Shown here piece after piece: positions 33,064 to 42,882 of a DNA stretch of 50,464 bases (position 1 is the first letter of the stretch; each line of letters begins with the position of its first letter). Source of the stretch: Lachnospiraceae bacterium (GTDB lineage Bacteria; Bacillota; Clostridia; Lachnospirales; Lachnospiraceae); NCBI GenBank assembly GCA_017446045.1, contig JAFSRP010000058.1, forward strand, positions 1 to 50,464, in the 5' to 3' direction. Under the pieces are notes generated by a model. That model worked only from the letters and a program-made list of their open reading frames with translations. It was not told where the DNA came from and searched no databases. A program made the position numbers and the translations under genes.

Positions 33064-34410
33064 TCAATAAATCCCTTGTGCCATCATAGCATCTGCAACT
33101 TTAAGGAAACCGACGATGTTGCCGCCTGCGACCAGGTTGTAACCCAGGCCGTACTGCTCAGCTGCCGCTGCAGAGCTGTCATGGATGCTGGTCATGATCC
33201 TCCTGAGCTTCTCATCGACTTCTTCCGCTGTCCAGGAATAACGCTCGGAGTTCTGGCTCATCTCCAGGCCGCTGACCAGCACGCCGCCGGCGTTAGCTGC
33301 CTTGGAAGGAGCTACCACGATGCCCTGGGACTGAAGATACTTCAGCGCCTCGTTGCTGGTGGGCATGTTGGAGACTTCGATGTAGTACTTCGTGCCGTTG
33401 GCGATGATCGTCTTTGCGATATCGAGATCGACTTCATTCTGGGTAGCACACGGCATGACGATGTCTGCCTTGACACCAAAGGGCTTCTCACCCGGGAAGA
33501 ACTTTGCACCCTGGAACTTAGCTGCGTAATCAGCAAGCTTGCACTTGCCGGCACGGCAGTCAAGGAGGAAGTTGATCTTATCCTCAGTCACGATGCCTGC
33601 TTCATCCAGGATGTATCCTGCGGAACCAGAGATGGTGATCGGCTTTGCGCCCAGCTCAACGAGCTTCTTCGCAGCACCCCAGGATACGTTACCATAACCG
33701 GAAAGGACGACAGTCTTGCCTTCGATGCTGTCATTCTGGTGCTTCAGAGCTGCCTGCAGATAGTATACAGCGCCGTAGCCTGTTGCTTCCGGACGAATGA
33801 GGGAACCACCGTAGGAACGGCCCTTGCCGGTGAGGACACCATTTTCGAATGCGCCGCGGATCCGGCGATACTGTCCATATAAGAAACCGATCTCTCTGCC
33901 GCCGACACCGATATCTCCTGCCGGAACATCAACGTCCGGACCGATATGACGGTACAGCTCAGTCATGAAGGACTGGCAGAAACGCATGACTTCGGCATCA
34001 CTCTTGCCCTTGGGATCAAAGTCCGTGCCGCCTTTGCCGCCGCCCATGGGAAGCGTGGTCAGGCTGTTCTTGAAGGTCTGCTCAAAGGCAAGGAACTTCA
34101 TCATGGAAAGGGTCACAGTCGGATGGAAACGAAGGCCGCCCTTGTACGGTCCGATCGCGCCGTTAAACTGTACGCGATAACCGCGGTTGACGTGGACCTG
34201 TCCGTTGTCATCCTCCCACGGGACGCGGAACTCGATCACACGCTCCGGCTCGGTCATACGCTCCAGAAGCGCTACCTTCTCATACTCCGGATGCGCATCG
34301 ATCACCGGCTCCAGGGAAGACAGGACTTCTTCGACTGTCTGCAGGAACTCCGGCTCGTTCGCATTCTTGATCTTGTTCTCATTGATGACCTTTTCGATGT
34401 ACTTGTTCAT
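33064..34410 (-). CDS. gdhA: NADP-specific glutamate dehydrogenase
   Basis: Hexameric cytosolic enzyme, 448 residues, forming glutamate from 2-oxoglutarate and ammonia with NADPH. The substrate domain contains GPYKGGLRFHPTV (substrate Lys in GGLRFH region), PMGGGKGG with the catalytic lysine, and DVPAGDIGVGGREIGF; the cofactor domain has GYGNVSWGAAKKLVE. Size matches the short hexameric GDH-I group used for ammonia assimilation. AGGAGGAAA precedes the ATG. It stands alone between its own promoter (34460-34488) and terminator, and neighbours asnA-type ammonia assimilation genes 9 kb away. Confidence 0.98.
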   Translation of the reverse strand: MNKYIEKVINENKIKNANEPEFLQTVEEVLSSLEPVIDAHPEYEKVALLERMTEPERVIEFRVPWEDDNGQVHVNRGYRVQFNGAIGPYKGGLRFHPTVTLSMMKFLAFEQTFKNSLTTLPMGGGKGGTDFDPKGKSDAEVMRFCQSFMTELYRHIGPDVDVPAGDIGVGGREIGFLYGQYRRIRGAFENGVLTGKGRSYGGSLIRPEATGYGAVYYLQAALKHQNDSIEGKTVVLSGYGNVSWGAAKKLVELGAKPITISGSAGYILDEAGIVTEDKINFLLDCRAGKCKLADYAAKFQGAKFFPGEKPFGVKADIVMPCATQNEVDLDIAKTIIANGTKYYIEVSNMPTSNEALKYLQSQGIVVAPSKAANAGGVLVSGLEMSQNSERYSWTAEEVDEKLRRIMTSIHDSSAAAAEQYGLGYNLVAGGNIVGFLKVADAMMAQGIY

Positions 34411-34459
34411 CCGTTAATTTCCTCCTCTTTATTAACAGTATGACTGTGTTTTCGGATAA

Positions 34460-34488
34460 TATATAAGCCGCGCGCTGCTTAGTGTCCA
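34460..34488 (-). promoter_or_regulatory. Putative gdhA promoter
   Basis: TGGACA (34488-34483) and TATATA (34465-34460), 17 bases apart, 50 bases before the gdhA start and just beyond the valS terminator. Confidence 0.5.
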
Positions 34489-34507
34489 GCACTCCTCCGC
34501 ATGCTTA

Positions 34508-34555
34508 TAAAAAAAGAAATCCACCACAAGAACATCTGTCCTTCTGATGGACTTC
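34508..34555 (-). terminator. Terminator of the valS operon
   Basis: On the minus strand GAAGTCCATCAGAAG pairs with CTTGTGGTGGATTTC (15 positions, two wobbles, one mismatch) and is followed by a run of seven T. It lies about 80 bases past the valS stop. Confidence 0.75.
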
Positions 34556-34634
34556 CTTGTCCATACGCTATACCTTACATAAAAACCCGTCAAAAGTCAA
34601 GCACTTTAACGCGTTACCGCGAAGGCCGGCAGAG

Positions 34635-37316
34635 TCAGCCAAAGCTGGCAAGCTGTGCCTGGACCTTGCGCATCATCTCTTCATAGGTCGCAAGTTTAGC
34701 CCGTTCTTCCTCGATCTTCTGGGCCGGTGCCTTAGAAATAAACTTCTCATTGGAAAGCATGCCTCGGGAACGCTTCAGCTCACCTTCAAGCCGCTTCACT
34801 TCCTTCTGCAGGCGCTCCTTTTCCTTTTCCACATCCACAAGATCATTCAGCGGGATATAAAGGGCCGCATTGGATGTCACGGCGGAAACAGCAGCCGGAT
34901 CGATACCTTCCTTATCTGCCTGAACGGTCAGTCCGGATGCGCCTGCCAGCGCGCCGAAGACACCTGCGGTCGCTTCAAACGCGGCACGCGCCTTTGGATC
35001 ATCGCTGACGACATAGACCGCAGCCTTTCTGGAAGGCGGTACATCCATCTCATTGCGGAGATTACGGATCGCGCGGATCGCTTCCTTGATACTCTCGATC
35101 TCTGCGGCATCCTCCGGGAAGCAGAAGTCTTCACTGTACTCCGGATAGACGGAGATCATGATGGATTCCTCATCCGTCAGATTATCGAAGATCTCCTCCG
35201 TGATAAACGGCATGAAGGGATGAAGCATCTTCAGTGAACCGACCAGTACGGTCTTGAGAGTCCAGAGCGCGGCATCGGTTGTAGCGTGATCCTCGCCATA
35301 GAGACGCGGTTTCACCATCTCGATGTACCAGTCACAGAACTCATTCCAAAGAAAACCGGTGATATTGTCGAGCGCGACTCCAAGCTCAAAGGTATCCATA
35401 TTCCGGGTGACATTGTCCACCAGATCATTGTAGAGGGACAGGATCCAGCGGTCTTCCTTGGCAAGCGCGAGTCCCTCCGGGATCGTGCCCTGGTCCTGTT
35501 CGCCGCCCGCGTTTTCAAATACCGCTTTGGCTTCTTCGTCTGCCCGCTCCACATTCATCATGATGAAACGGGTGGCGTTCCAGACCTTATTGGCGAAGTT
35601 TCGCTCATTCTCGACCTTCTCCCAGTAGAAACGCATATCATTGCCGGGTGCGTTGCCGGTCAGAAGTGCCGCCCGCAGGGCATCTGCCCCGTACTTTTCG
35701 ACGACCTCCAGCGGATCGATACCGTTGCCCAGGGACTTGCTCATCTTGCGGCCCAGGGAATCACGTACCAGTCCGTGGATCAGCACCTTATGGAATGGCG
35801 TCTCTCCCATCTGCTCATATCCGGAGAAGACCATACGGATGACCCAGAAGAAAATGATGTCGTAGCCGGTCACCAGCACGTCATTTGGATAGAATTTTGC
35901 CAGGGTCTCTGTCTTCTCCGGCCAGCCGAGCGTCGAGAACGGCCAAAGCGCAGAAGAAAACCAGGTATCTAATGTATCTTCATCCTGGGTAAAGGTATTG
36001 CAGCCGCATTCGCATGCTGCCGGTGCCTCATGCCCTACATAGAGCTTTCCGCAGCGGTCACAGTACCACGCCGGGATGCGATGGCCCCACCATAGCTGCC
36101 GGCTGATGCACCAGTCACGGATATTATCGACCCAGTTCATATAGGTCTTGGAGTAGTTCTCCGGTACGAACTGCAGTTCCCCGCTCTCCAGAGCGTGGCG
36201 GCAGTGTCCGGCGAACCTGTCCATCTTTACGAACCACTGGGGCTTGATCATCGGTTCGACTGTTGTTCCGCACCGGTCATGGGTTCCGACGCTGTGCGTA
36301 TGCGGTACGGTCTTTACAAGATATCCGCCTGCCTCCAGATCCTTTACGACTTCTTTGCGCGCTTCGTAACGGTCCATACCGTCGTACTTCGTGCCGGGCA
36401 GATCGATGGTGGCATCATCGTGGAGAATGCAGATCTCCTCTAGACCATGACGCTTGCCGACTTCAAAGTCATTGGGGTCATGCGCGGGAGTGATCTTAAC
36501 GCAGCCGGTACCGAACTCCATGTCCGCATGCTCGTCTCCCACCACAGGGATCTCCTTGTTCAGAAGCGGCAGGATCACATTCTTGCCGATCAGGTCCTTA
36601 TAGCGTTCATCCGCCGGATTGACCGCAACGGCAGTGTCTCCGAACATGGTCTCCGGACGGGTCGTGGCGATCTCGAGTGCCCTTCCCGGCTCTCCGGCCA
36701 CAGGATAAATGATATGCCAGAAAAAGCTGTCCTGATCCTTGTGTTCCACCTCCGCATCGGAGATCGAAGTCTTACAGACCGGACACCAGTTGATGATGCG
36801 GCTGCCCTTGTAGATCAGTCCTTTGTTATAGAGATCGATAAAGACATGCTCCACGGCATCGGAACAGCCCTCATCCATCGTGAAGCGGAGGCGGTCCCAG
36901 TCGGCAGAAACGCCCAGCTTATACATCTGGTTGATGATGCGGGATTCGTATTCTTCCTTCCAGGCCCAGGCTTCCTTCAGAAATCCTTCGCGCCCAAGTT
37001 CGTTTTTATCCTTGCCCTCAGCCTTCAGTTTGTTGATGACCTTGACTTCGGTCGCAATGGCGGCATGATCCGTACCCGGCTGCCACAGGACTTCAAAGCC
37101 CTTCATTCTCTTATAACGGCAGAGAGTATCCTGCAGGGTATTGTCCAAAGCATGTCCCATATGCAGCTGTCCCGTAACGTTTGGCGGCGGCATGGAAATG
37201 GAAAATGCCTTTTTGGGGGATTTTTCATCAGCATGGAAATATCCCATCTTCATCCATCTCTGGTAAATGCGGCCTTCCATCGCTGAAGGATCATACTTTT
37301 TTTCAAGTTCTTTCAT
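34635..37316 (-). CDS. valS: Valyl-tRNA synthetase
   Basis: Class I aminoacyl-tRNA synthetase, 893 residues. HIGH-type motif HMGH at 52-55 (NVTGQLHMGHALDN), the editing domain between about 145 and 345 (TTRPETMFGDTAVAV), the KMSKS loop (GRKMSKSLGNG, about 530), anticodon-binding helical domain, and a C-terminal valine-arm coiled coil (about 820-893, EKEKERLQKEVKRLEGELKRS region read in short pieces). Length is standard for bacterial ValRS. No T-box leader is present: only 61 bases separate it from the upstream gene, so it is probably expressed from the DUF5717-family operon. Confidence 0.98.
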   Translation of the reverse strand: MKELEKKYDPSAMEGRIYQRWMKMGYFHADEKSPKKAFSISMPPPNVTGQLHMGHALDNTLQDTLCRYKRMKGFEVLWQPGTDHAAIATEVKVINKLKAEGKDKNELGREGFLKEAWAWKEEYESRIINQMYKLGVSADWDRLRFTMDEGCSDAVEHVFIDLYNKGLIYKGSRIINWCPVCKTSISDAEVEHKDQDSFFWHIIYPVAGEPGRALEIATTRPETMFGDTAVAVNPADERYKDLIGKNVILPLLNKEIPVVGDEHADMEFGTGCVKITPAHDPNDFEVGKRHGLEEICILHDDATIDLPGTKYDGMDRYEARKEVVKDLEAGGYLVKTVPHTHSVGTHDRCGTTVEPMIKPQWFVKMDRFAGHCRHALESGELQFVPENYSKTYMNWVDNIRDWCISRQLWWGHRIPAWYCDRCGKLYVGHEAPAACECGCNTFTQDEDTLDTWFSSALWPFSTLGWPEKTETLAKFYPNDVLVTGYDIIFFWVIRMVFSGYEQMGETPFHKVLIHGLVRDSLGRKMSKSLGNGIDPLEVVEKYGADALRAALLTGNAPGNDMRFYWEKVENERNFANKVWNATRFIMMNVERADEEAKAVFENAGGEQDQGTIPEGLALAKEDRWILSLYNDLVDNVTRNMDTFELGVALDNITGFLWNEFCDWYIEMVKPRLYGEDHATTDAALWTLKTVLVGSLKMLHPFMPFITEEIFDNLTDEESIMISVYPEYSEDFCFPEDAAEIESIKEAIRAIRNLRNEMDVPPSRKAAVYVVSDDPKARAAFEATAGVFGALAGASGLTVQADKEGIDPAAVSAVTSNAALYIPLNDLVDVEKEKERLQKEVKRLEGELKRSRGMLSNEKFISKAPAQKIEEERAKLATYEEMMRKVQAQLASFG

Positions 37317-37377
37317 ACAATTACTGTCCTTTTATTTTATTATCAGGCTCTGGTACATTTCAGCCCTTTTGTCTGTC

Positions 37378-38184
37378 TTACAGCATTGCCCTGTACGTCT
37401 TTTTCCAGTTTCGAACCATATCACCGGCTTCCCGGAAGATCCGGACACTGTCATTTTCAAACAATGCTTCCACTTCTTTGTATGCCGCGCTGTTTCTTGC
37501 CCTTTCCAGTGCGGCTTCTTTTGCCTCGTTCAGCAGCTGTTTTTCCCTGTCAGAGATCTCACCGGTTCCGGTGATCAGGTAGCGCATCTGCCCCGCCCGC
37601 GGATTCGCACAGCACATTTCGGAAGAAGCGAGCAGTTCCAGCGCACGTGCCGTATCGAACATACGCAGGCGGATCGCCGCCATATCGCAGAAGATGTCTG
37701 CCTTTCGCCGGAGCAGCTGATCCATCCCGGACTCATCCCGGGTCTGACGGAACTCCTGATCCAGAAGCCGGACCGCCTCTTCCATGCGGTCATATGCCAT
37801 CTGCAGCTTGTCCGAACGGTAAAGGATCATCGCCTCCATGTACGCCAGCTCATAACGAGCCTTTTTCTTCAGCTCCTGGATCCTTTCACTGAAGTCACGC
37901 ACCTCGCTGACATCATAATAATCGCATTCCTGCAGCACACCGAGCAACTGGTTCTCAGCGCTCTCCCCTTCCTTTTTGCTCTTTCGGAGCTTTTCTGCCA
38001 GATCTTTCATCTGCAGTTCCTGCTCGATCCAGCTAAAAAGCGCCTCTGTCAGAAACGACCCTGTACAGAGCAGGGGATAGTTATAAATGACATAACAAAG
38101 CTCCTGCTCATTCCACAGATTGATATTCAGTTTGTCATGACGAAAAGGCGCCTTCGCCTTCTGTCTGCATAACAACACTGACAC
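37378..38184 (-). CDS. Conserved protein of the DUF5716/5717 cluster
   Basis: 268-residue soluble protein of unknown function, mostly helical. It opens SVLLCRQ and has NEQELCYVIYNYPLL (about 26-40), followed by helices that resemble tetratricopeptide-like pairs (KARYELAYMEAMILYRSDKLQMAYDRM, read as two helices). Residues about 75-90 and 110-125 are highly charged. The start is GTG at 38184 or GTG at 38178; AGGA is closer to the ideal distance from the latter. It lies 41 bases after the actin-like gene and 61 before valS. Homologues with the same opening appear, from memory, beside the same two partners in many Lachnospiraceae, suggesting one functional unit. Confidence 0.75.
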   Translation of the reverse strand: MSVLLCRQKAKAPFRHDKLNINLWNEQELCYVIYNYPLLCTGSFLTEALFSWIEQELQMKDLAEKLRKSKKEGESAENQLLGVLQECDYYDVSEVRDFSERIQELKKKARYELAYMEAMILYRSDKLQMAYDRMEEAVRLLDQEFRQTRDESGMDQLLRRKADIFCDMAAIRLRMFDTARALELLASSEMCCANPRAGQMRYLITGTGEISDREKQLLNEAKEAALERARNSAAYKEVEALFENDSVRIFREAGDMVRNWKKTYRAML

Positions 38185-38225
38185 TGTCCTGTACTGTTCC
38201 GTGCACTTACTGCACAGATCCTTTC

Positions 38226-39446
38226 TTATAAATGTATCACTTCTTCCGAAACAGTTCCGGAAGCAGGGAAGATCTCTCCGAACCCAAGATCGGTCAGCCT
38301 GATCCTGAGATGCTCCGCGTCAGTAAAGTCGACCTCCACAGCGATCTTGGTGCAACGGTCCGGCCGCTTCGGAAACTCATCCAGACGCATCCGCACCGCC
38401 TTGCTGCTCTCGCGCCTGTCCATGGGCTCGACCACAATATCCAGATAGTCCTGTCCCCTGGGCATCACTTCCGCATACGCACCCGCGCCATACCAGTACT
38501 GACCGGGCGGTATCAGGATCAGCCTGGACCGGTGTTCGCGGATCATAACATCCATGCTCACCTCTGCAGCCACCCTGGTATCGCAGAAGATCAGATACGG
38601 CTTTTCCTCTCCGAAAAACAGCTCTTCCGCCAGTTCTGCCGCACCGATCGCAAACAGCCCTTTCTCATACATGACCCGGCGGCGCTTGCATATATAGGCA
38701 ATGAAATTTTTTGCCCAGTCTGTCCTCTCAAATCCCCGTCCGGTCAGAAAAACAGAAGAAAAAATATCATTTCCGAGGCATTTTTTAGCTGCGTCGGTCA
38801 TGATCCGGTCGCCCAGTTCGGAACCCGATTCTTTTTTCAGGATCCCGATATGGAAGGCTTCCTCCAGATCCGTTCCCTCCACGATAACGCTGTTGCGGCT
38901 GATGCCGCGCATCACCTTCAGCCGGTAATAGGACAGTGATTCATCCGAAAGGTCAAACAGCCCGACCATGTTGCTGTAAAGATCCTTCTCCTGTGCCAGA
39001 GTATAGTAGGCAAATGCTTCCGCATGACTGATGATCCGGATGCGGGAACGTTCTACACCGGTGCTCTCCGCGGCATTCATCACCGCATCCATTACATCCT
39101 TCTCCGGCTTGTGGAGCGCGATCACCAGACGGTCCACGATGCTCAGGTCCCGTCCGTTCAGGATCTGCCAGAGTACGCTCGCCAGCATCCTGGAGATCAG
39201 CTGCTCTGCCGTATAGGAACGGCGGGAGATCGTAGAAGTACCGCCCTTTTTCAGGAGACTCAGGAGCCTGTCCGTGAGAACACCCTTGCCGGAAAGAGCC
39301 ATGCGGTATGCGCTCTCGCCGATGTACCACAAGTCATCCTTCTTCTCGCGGCACACTACGGCAGGCACATGCAGGAGCACCTTGTCTTCACTTCCATATG
39401 CAGTTATATAGTCATCGCACAGGTCGATGCCGATGGTCAGCGGCAT
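38226..39446 (-). CDS. Actin/Hsp70-fold ATPase-like protein (DUF5716-like)
   Basis: 406 residues. The N-terminus TIGIDLCDDYITAYGS looks like the phosphate-1 loop of the actin/Hsp70/hexokinase fold, VGLFDLSDESLSYYRL (about 163-178) like phosphate-2, and VFLTGRGFERTDWAKNF followed by EKGLFAIGAAELAEE (about 235-290) like the adenosine-binding segment. The C-terminal 110 residues form a beta-rich domain outside this fold. No membrane segment is seen. AAAGGAG is seven bases before the ATG. Flanked by a very large partner (DUF5717-like) and a TPR-like protein. The fold call is by motif reading only; the biological role is unknown. Confidence 0.75.
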   Translation of the reverse strand: MPLTIGIDLCDDYITAYGSEDKVLLHVPAVVCREKKDDLWYIGESAYRMALSGKGVLTDRLLSLLKKGGTSTISRRSYTAEQLISRMLASVLWQILNGRDLSIVDRLVIALHKPEKDVMDAVMNAAESTGVERSRIRIISHAEAFAYYTLAQEKDLYSNMVGLFDLSDESLSYYRLKVMRGISRNSVIVEGTDLEEAFHIGILKKESGSELGDRIMTDAAKKCLGNDIFSSVFLTGRGFERTDWAKNFIAYICKRRRVMYEKGLFAIGAAELAEELFFGEEKPYLIFCDTRVAAEVSMDVMIREHRSRLILIPPGQYWYGAGAYAEVMPRGQDYLDIVVEPMDRRESSKAVRMRLDEFPKRPDRCTKIAVEVDFTDAEHLRIRLTDLGFGEIFPASGTVSEEVIHL

Positions 39447-39495
39447 GCGTATCTCCTTTTAAATAAGCAGGCGGAAAATGGCGGGGTCCTTTGGA

Positions 39496-42006
39496 TCAAA
39501 GTTTGTAGAGCTCCCTCATCACTTCCCGGGTTTCGACATATTTCAGCATATTTTTCCGCAGAAGGTCCTGATCCTTATCGGCGATCGCCTTAAGCATATA
39601 GTTGAGACACTCAAAACGGTCGTCCTTCTGCCGGTGGAACTTGGTGACCTTGATCACACCTTCCTCGGAGGGTCTCTCCTCGGCAGGGACATGATAGATC
39701 AGGTAATGCAGCTCGTCTCCCATAAACAACAGAGTAGACATAACATAAACATTGCGGTATACACGCTTCATTTCCTCCGGATGAAACTCCTTTTCATCCG
39801 GCCGGATCCGCACCATCAGGCGGGGCGCTGTCTGCATGTCTCCGTGATATTCGATATAAAAGCGGTCACAGATCTCTCGTGGAACACGTATTTTCTTGCG
39901 AAGTATTTTGGTATAACGGAAAATCAATCCTTCTTCTATAAGTTTATCGGTTATACGCTGACAATATTCAGTTTCTTCCGCCGTCAGCATTTCCTTTTCA
40001 GACCAGTATCTGGTGATTGCCAGCAGCATGACCTCCGGCTGCTTCAGGGGATCATCCACGGCTTTCAGATAGCTCAGCAATGCCTCAAACAGGATGGATC
40101 CGATCACTTCCTGCTCATCCAGAAAATAATCCGCGCTTCGCCGGATCAGATAAGCCCTGACCATCATATCCGTGTAGGCACAGTGATCCAGATAACTCAA
40201 AAATGTCTCGTCAATGTGTTCCCGGCTGTCTGTAAACAGCAGGCAGGCCAGGACATTTTCCGGCAGATCATAAAGCTTCCGCTTCCGGTTCTGCAGCTCG
40301 GTCATGACCCGGTACATCTCACCGGCAGTACCTTCATACGCATAACCCAGAAATTCACAAACGGAATCCGGAGCCGCCGTCGGATCCAGATCGAAAACAT
40401 ACTTACAGATGCAGACGAAACTCCGCTCCGGCTGCCCATCCTTCCCGGGGATCCGGTCTGTCCGGATCAGCGTATCCAGGAGGTCCGCTGTCATGGCAGG
40501 GTCCTTACGCCATGAGCCGCAGGCTTTCATGATCTCCCATGCTTCCGCATGATGCGCATGCTTCACAAGTGCGCGGCAGATGTCAACAGCCAGCTGCGGA
40601 GTATAATCCTCCTGCACCAGGGTATTGACCCACCGGGGATCACTCTCGGCCCTGCAAAGCGCCCGGATCAGACGTGCGCGAAATGCCTGCTGCAGCTGCA
40701 GCGTTCCCAATGCCTTTGTGCATATGGAGGCTTCCTCCTCGCTGCGGATACCGCGGTCCGCGATCTCTCTGACTGCAGATAAGAGCAGCATCCTGTGCTC
40801 CGGATACATATCAAAACAGCGCCGCAGAAGATCGGGACGCCGGAATACCGGCTCATCAGAGATCTCCGCGCCGGAAATATCCGCAGACACTTCCGCGTCA
40901 TCAAAATATACAGGGACCCATGCGACTCCGCCGGTTACCTTTGCACGGATCTTCGTACCGAGCTCCGAATACCGGACAGTAACAGATCTGACCTGTGGAT
41001 CCGATACACTGATCCTGTGCGCTTTCAGAATATCAGGCAGATACTCTGCCGCCCTCCGGTCCACCATGCCCGGATAGATCATCCGGTCGTAGATCACACA
41101 GAGATCATCACTGATCCTCCGCTCCATCACACTGTTCATGGCAAACTGGCTGATACGGGGCTCATAGATCCCATACAGCTCAGAGTCCCGGTCTATATAA
41201 AGCAGTACATTTTTATACAGCTTCTCACGGATACCTGCTTCCGGATCCCGGTCGTAGGAGAAGTACAGCAGGACTTCCCTGGGCATCATTTCATCCGAAT
41301 CTGATGGATATGCATGGATATAACACTCGTAAAGACGCGTAATACTGAGGCCGCGGCGGATCGCTTCCCGGTAAAACGCAAATGCCGCCGGCGATTCGTC
41401 CTTTGCCCGTATAAGGCCGGTAACCACAGCCTCAAAAAGCGGACGGTCTTTGGGAAATACAGTACAAAGCAGTTTCCTCTGCTCATCAGTCATGCGGTCC
41501 GTGTCCGATCCGGCATCAGCCGGCGTGCGGATATATCCACGGGGCGCGCCATAAACGAGCGGCCCCTCTGTATGATCCACTGTCTGCCGCGTGGCAGCTG
41601 ACTCCCCTGGCTCTTCCGGCGCAGAGATCTCACCGGCAGGTTCCGAACCGGACGCTTCGTTCATCTCCGTGCAAAGAATATCACAATGGACCCGGAACTC
41701 CCCTGCATTGGTCACCAGACAGATGTCTCCCTGCAGATGCTCACCGGGTACAAGACCGACAGTATCCAAAAGTACGCGGATATGTATCCGCCTTCCTGTA
41801 AATGTCCTTGTCTCAAAGCTGATCCCGGGCTGGTCCGAAAAAACAGCACCTCTGACACTGAAGCCGTTCGTGCTGACCACTTCCAGTTCAAACGCATCCC
41901 GGCTTCCCGCAGGCATACGTTCACTGACAGACTCCGGCAATATCCTGACTGACGGAGTCTCTATATCGATCATTCCCCTGGATAGTCTGCTGATCTTGTC
42001 TCTCAT
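39496..42006 (-). CDS. Large conserved protein (DUF5717-like)
   Basis: 836-residue soluble protein of unknown function. The first 115 residues are a beta-rich module (RMIDIETPSVRILPESV, GRRIHIRVLLD) like an immunoglobulin or C2-type sandwich; residues about 175-600 are a long helical repeat array (RAKDESPAAFAFYREAIRRGLSI region and onward), and the C-terminal part ends in a beta segment with HRQKDDRFECLN. No signal peptide or membrane helix. It resembles the family labelled DUF5717, though shorter than some members. AGGGA precedes the ATG. First gene of the operon with the actin-like protein, the TPR-like protein and valS. A scaffold role for the ATPase is an inference. Confidence 0.72.
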   Translation of the reverse strand: MRDKISRLSRGMIDIETPSVRILPESVSERMPAGSRDAFELEVVSTNGFSVRGAVFSDQPGISFETRTFTGRRIHIRVLLDTVGLVPGEHLQGDICLVTNAGEFRVHCDILCTEMNEASGSEPAGEISAPEEPGESAATRQTVDHTEGPLVYGAPRGYIRTPADAGSDTDRMTDEQRKLLCTVFPKDRPLFEAVVTGLIRAKDESPAAFAFYREAIRRGLSITRLYECYIHAYPSDSDEMMPREVLLYFSYDRDPEAGIREKLYKNVLLYIDRDSELYGIYEPRISQFAMNSVMERRISDDLCVIYDRMIYPGMVDRRAAEYLPDILKAHRISVSDPQVRSVTVRYSELGTKIRAKVTGGVAWVPVYFDDAEVSADISGAEISDEPVFRRPDLLRRCFDMYPEHRMLLLSAVREIADRGIRSEEEASICTKALGTLQLQQAFRARLIRALCRAESDPRWVNTLVQEDYTPQLAVDICRALVKHAHHAEAWEIMKACGSWRKDPAMTADLLDTLIRTDRIPGKDGQPERSFVCICKYVFDLDPTAAPDSVCEFLGYAYEGTAGEMYRVMTELQNRKRKLYDLPENVLACLLFTDSREHIDETFLSYLDHCAYTDMMVRAYLIRRSADYFLDEQEVIGSILFEALLSYLKAVDDPLKQPEVMLLAITRYWSEKEMLTAEETEYCQRITDKLIEEGLIFRYTKILRKKIRVPREICDRFYIEYHGDMQTAPRLMVRIRPDEKEFHPEEMKRVYRNVYVMSTLLFMGDELHYLIYHVPAEERPSEEGVIKVTKFHRQKDDRFECLNYMLKAIADKDQDLLRKNMLKYVETREVMRELYKL

Positions 42007-42172
42007 GGTCTCCCTTTTTTACGCGCTTCGCGCTCCGAATCCCGCCATCTTTGTGACAGCGGCTTCAGAGCCTATACATAGTTATGATAGCATACGGGTC
42101 CACGGATTTCCATAACAAATTGGACATGATCATAAACTTCACACAGGATTATTCCGTGTTGTATAACAAGTA

Positions 42173-42181
42173 TGATATAAT
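42173..42181 (+). promoter_or_regulatory. Extended -10 promoter of the DUF4364 gene
   Basis: TGA followed by TATAAT (42176-42181); a poor -35 (TTCCGT) lies 18 bases upstream. Transcription would begin near 42188, which rules out the longer open frame beginning at 42084 and supports a start at 42210 or later. Confidence 0.6.
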
Positions 42182-42209
42182 AGAAATATCGGATATCGGA
42201 CAGATATCA

Positions 42210-42764
42210 ATGAGTTGGGAAAGGATGTGCTCCGACATGCTGCAGGAACCGGAAACCTTATATAAGCTGATGACGCTCTATATGCTGGACAGAGTCAATT
42301 TTCCCCTGACCAACAGTCAGCTCTCCGAGTTTTTCCTTGATAAGGAATACACGACATATATGACTCTCCAGCTCGTCCTGAATGACCTGGTCGAGGCGGG
42401 ACTGATCAACTCTCATAAGGTCGGCAACTCGACACATTACGAGATCTCAAGCGACGGCCGGGAAGCACTGAACTTTTTCATCGGGGATATTTCCGCCGCG
42501 GCTATGGCGGATATGGACGAGTATCTGGAAAACAACAAATACAGTATCCGTTCCGCAGTGGACACGACAGCTGATTATTTCCGCTCCGGCGGAAGCTACA
42601 CTGTACACTGTGTCTCCAGGGAAGGAAGCGGGCCCTTGCTTTCCATTGACATCAGCGTTCCTGACGAGCGCATTGCTGCCGATATGTGTGCCAACTGGCC
42701 TGCCCGGAGCCAGGAGCTCTATTCCCACATCATGCTGAGCCTGATGGGAAGCGATAAGACCTGA
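42210..42764 (+). CDS. DUF4364 family winged-helix protein
   Basis: About 184 residues. The block TLYKLMTLYMLDRVNFPLTNSQLSEFFLDKEYTTYMTLQ (residues about 16-55, quoted here as separate known segments TLYKLM, NFPLTN, YTTYMTLQ) is the PadR/MarR-like winged helix of the DUF4364 family, followed by LVEAGLI and a wing (HYEISSDGREAL), then an alpha/beta C-terminal half. Likely a DNA-binding regulator; target unknown. The ATG at 42210 is chosen because the promoter lies just upstream; the ATGs at 42225 or 42237 remain possible. It is divergent from the DUF5717 operon and could regulate it. Confidence 0.85.
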   Translation: MSWERMCSDMLQEPETLYKLMTLYMLDRVNFPLTNSQLSEFFLDKEYTTYMTLQLVLNDLVEAGLINSHKVGNSTHYEISSDGREALNFFIGDISAAAMADMDEYLENNKYSIRSAVDTTADYFRSGGSYTVHCVSREGSGPLLSIDISVPDERIAADMCANWPARSQELYSHIMLSLMGSDKT

Positions 42765-42768
42765 TCAG

Positions 42769-42832
42769 AAAAAGCTGCATTTTATCATCACGTATCCCTT
42801 TGAAACTGTGGTGACAAAACGCAGCTTTTTTT
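42769..42832. terminator. Bidirectional terminator between DUF4364 and asnA
   Basis: A 23-position stem (42769-42791 with 42808-42830) beginning AAAAAGCTGC and ending GCAGCTTTTT, two mismatches and one wobble, gives T-runs on both strands. It serves the convergent DUF4364 (plus) and asnA (minus) genes. Confidence 0.85.
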
Positions 42833-42882
42833 AGTTTTTGAAACAGTACTCCGAAAAGAAATACCTTTCGGCAGGAAAAGCC

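Noticed and set aside
37317-37377. T-box leader for valS
   Set aside because: Only 61 bases, with no T-box sequence or terminator.
42084-42209. Longer N-terminus for the DUF4364 gene
   Set aside because: A TGATATAAT promoter lies inside it, and family members begin near TLYKLM.
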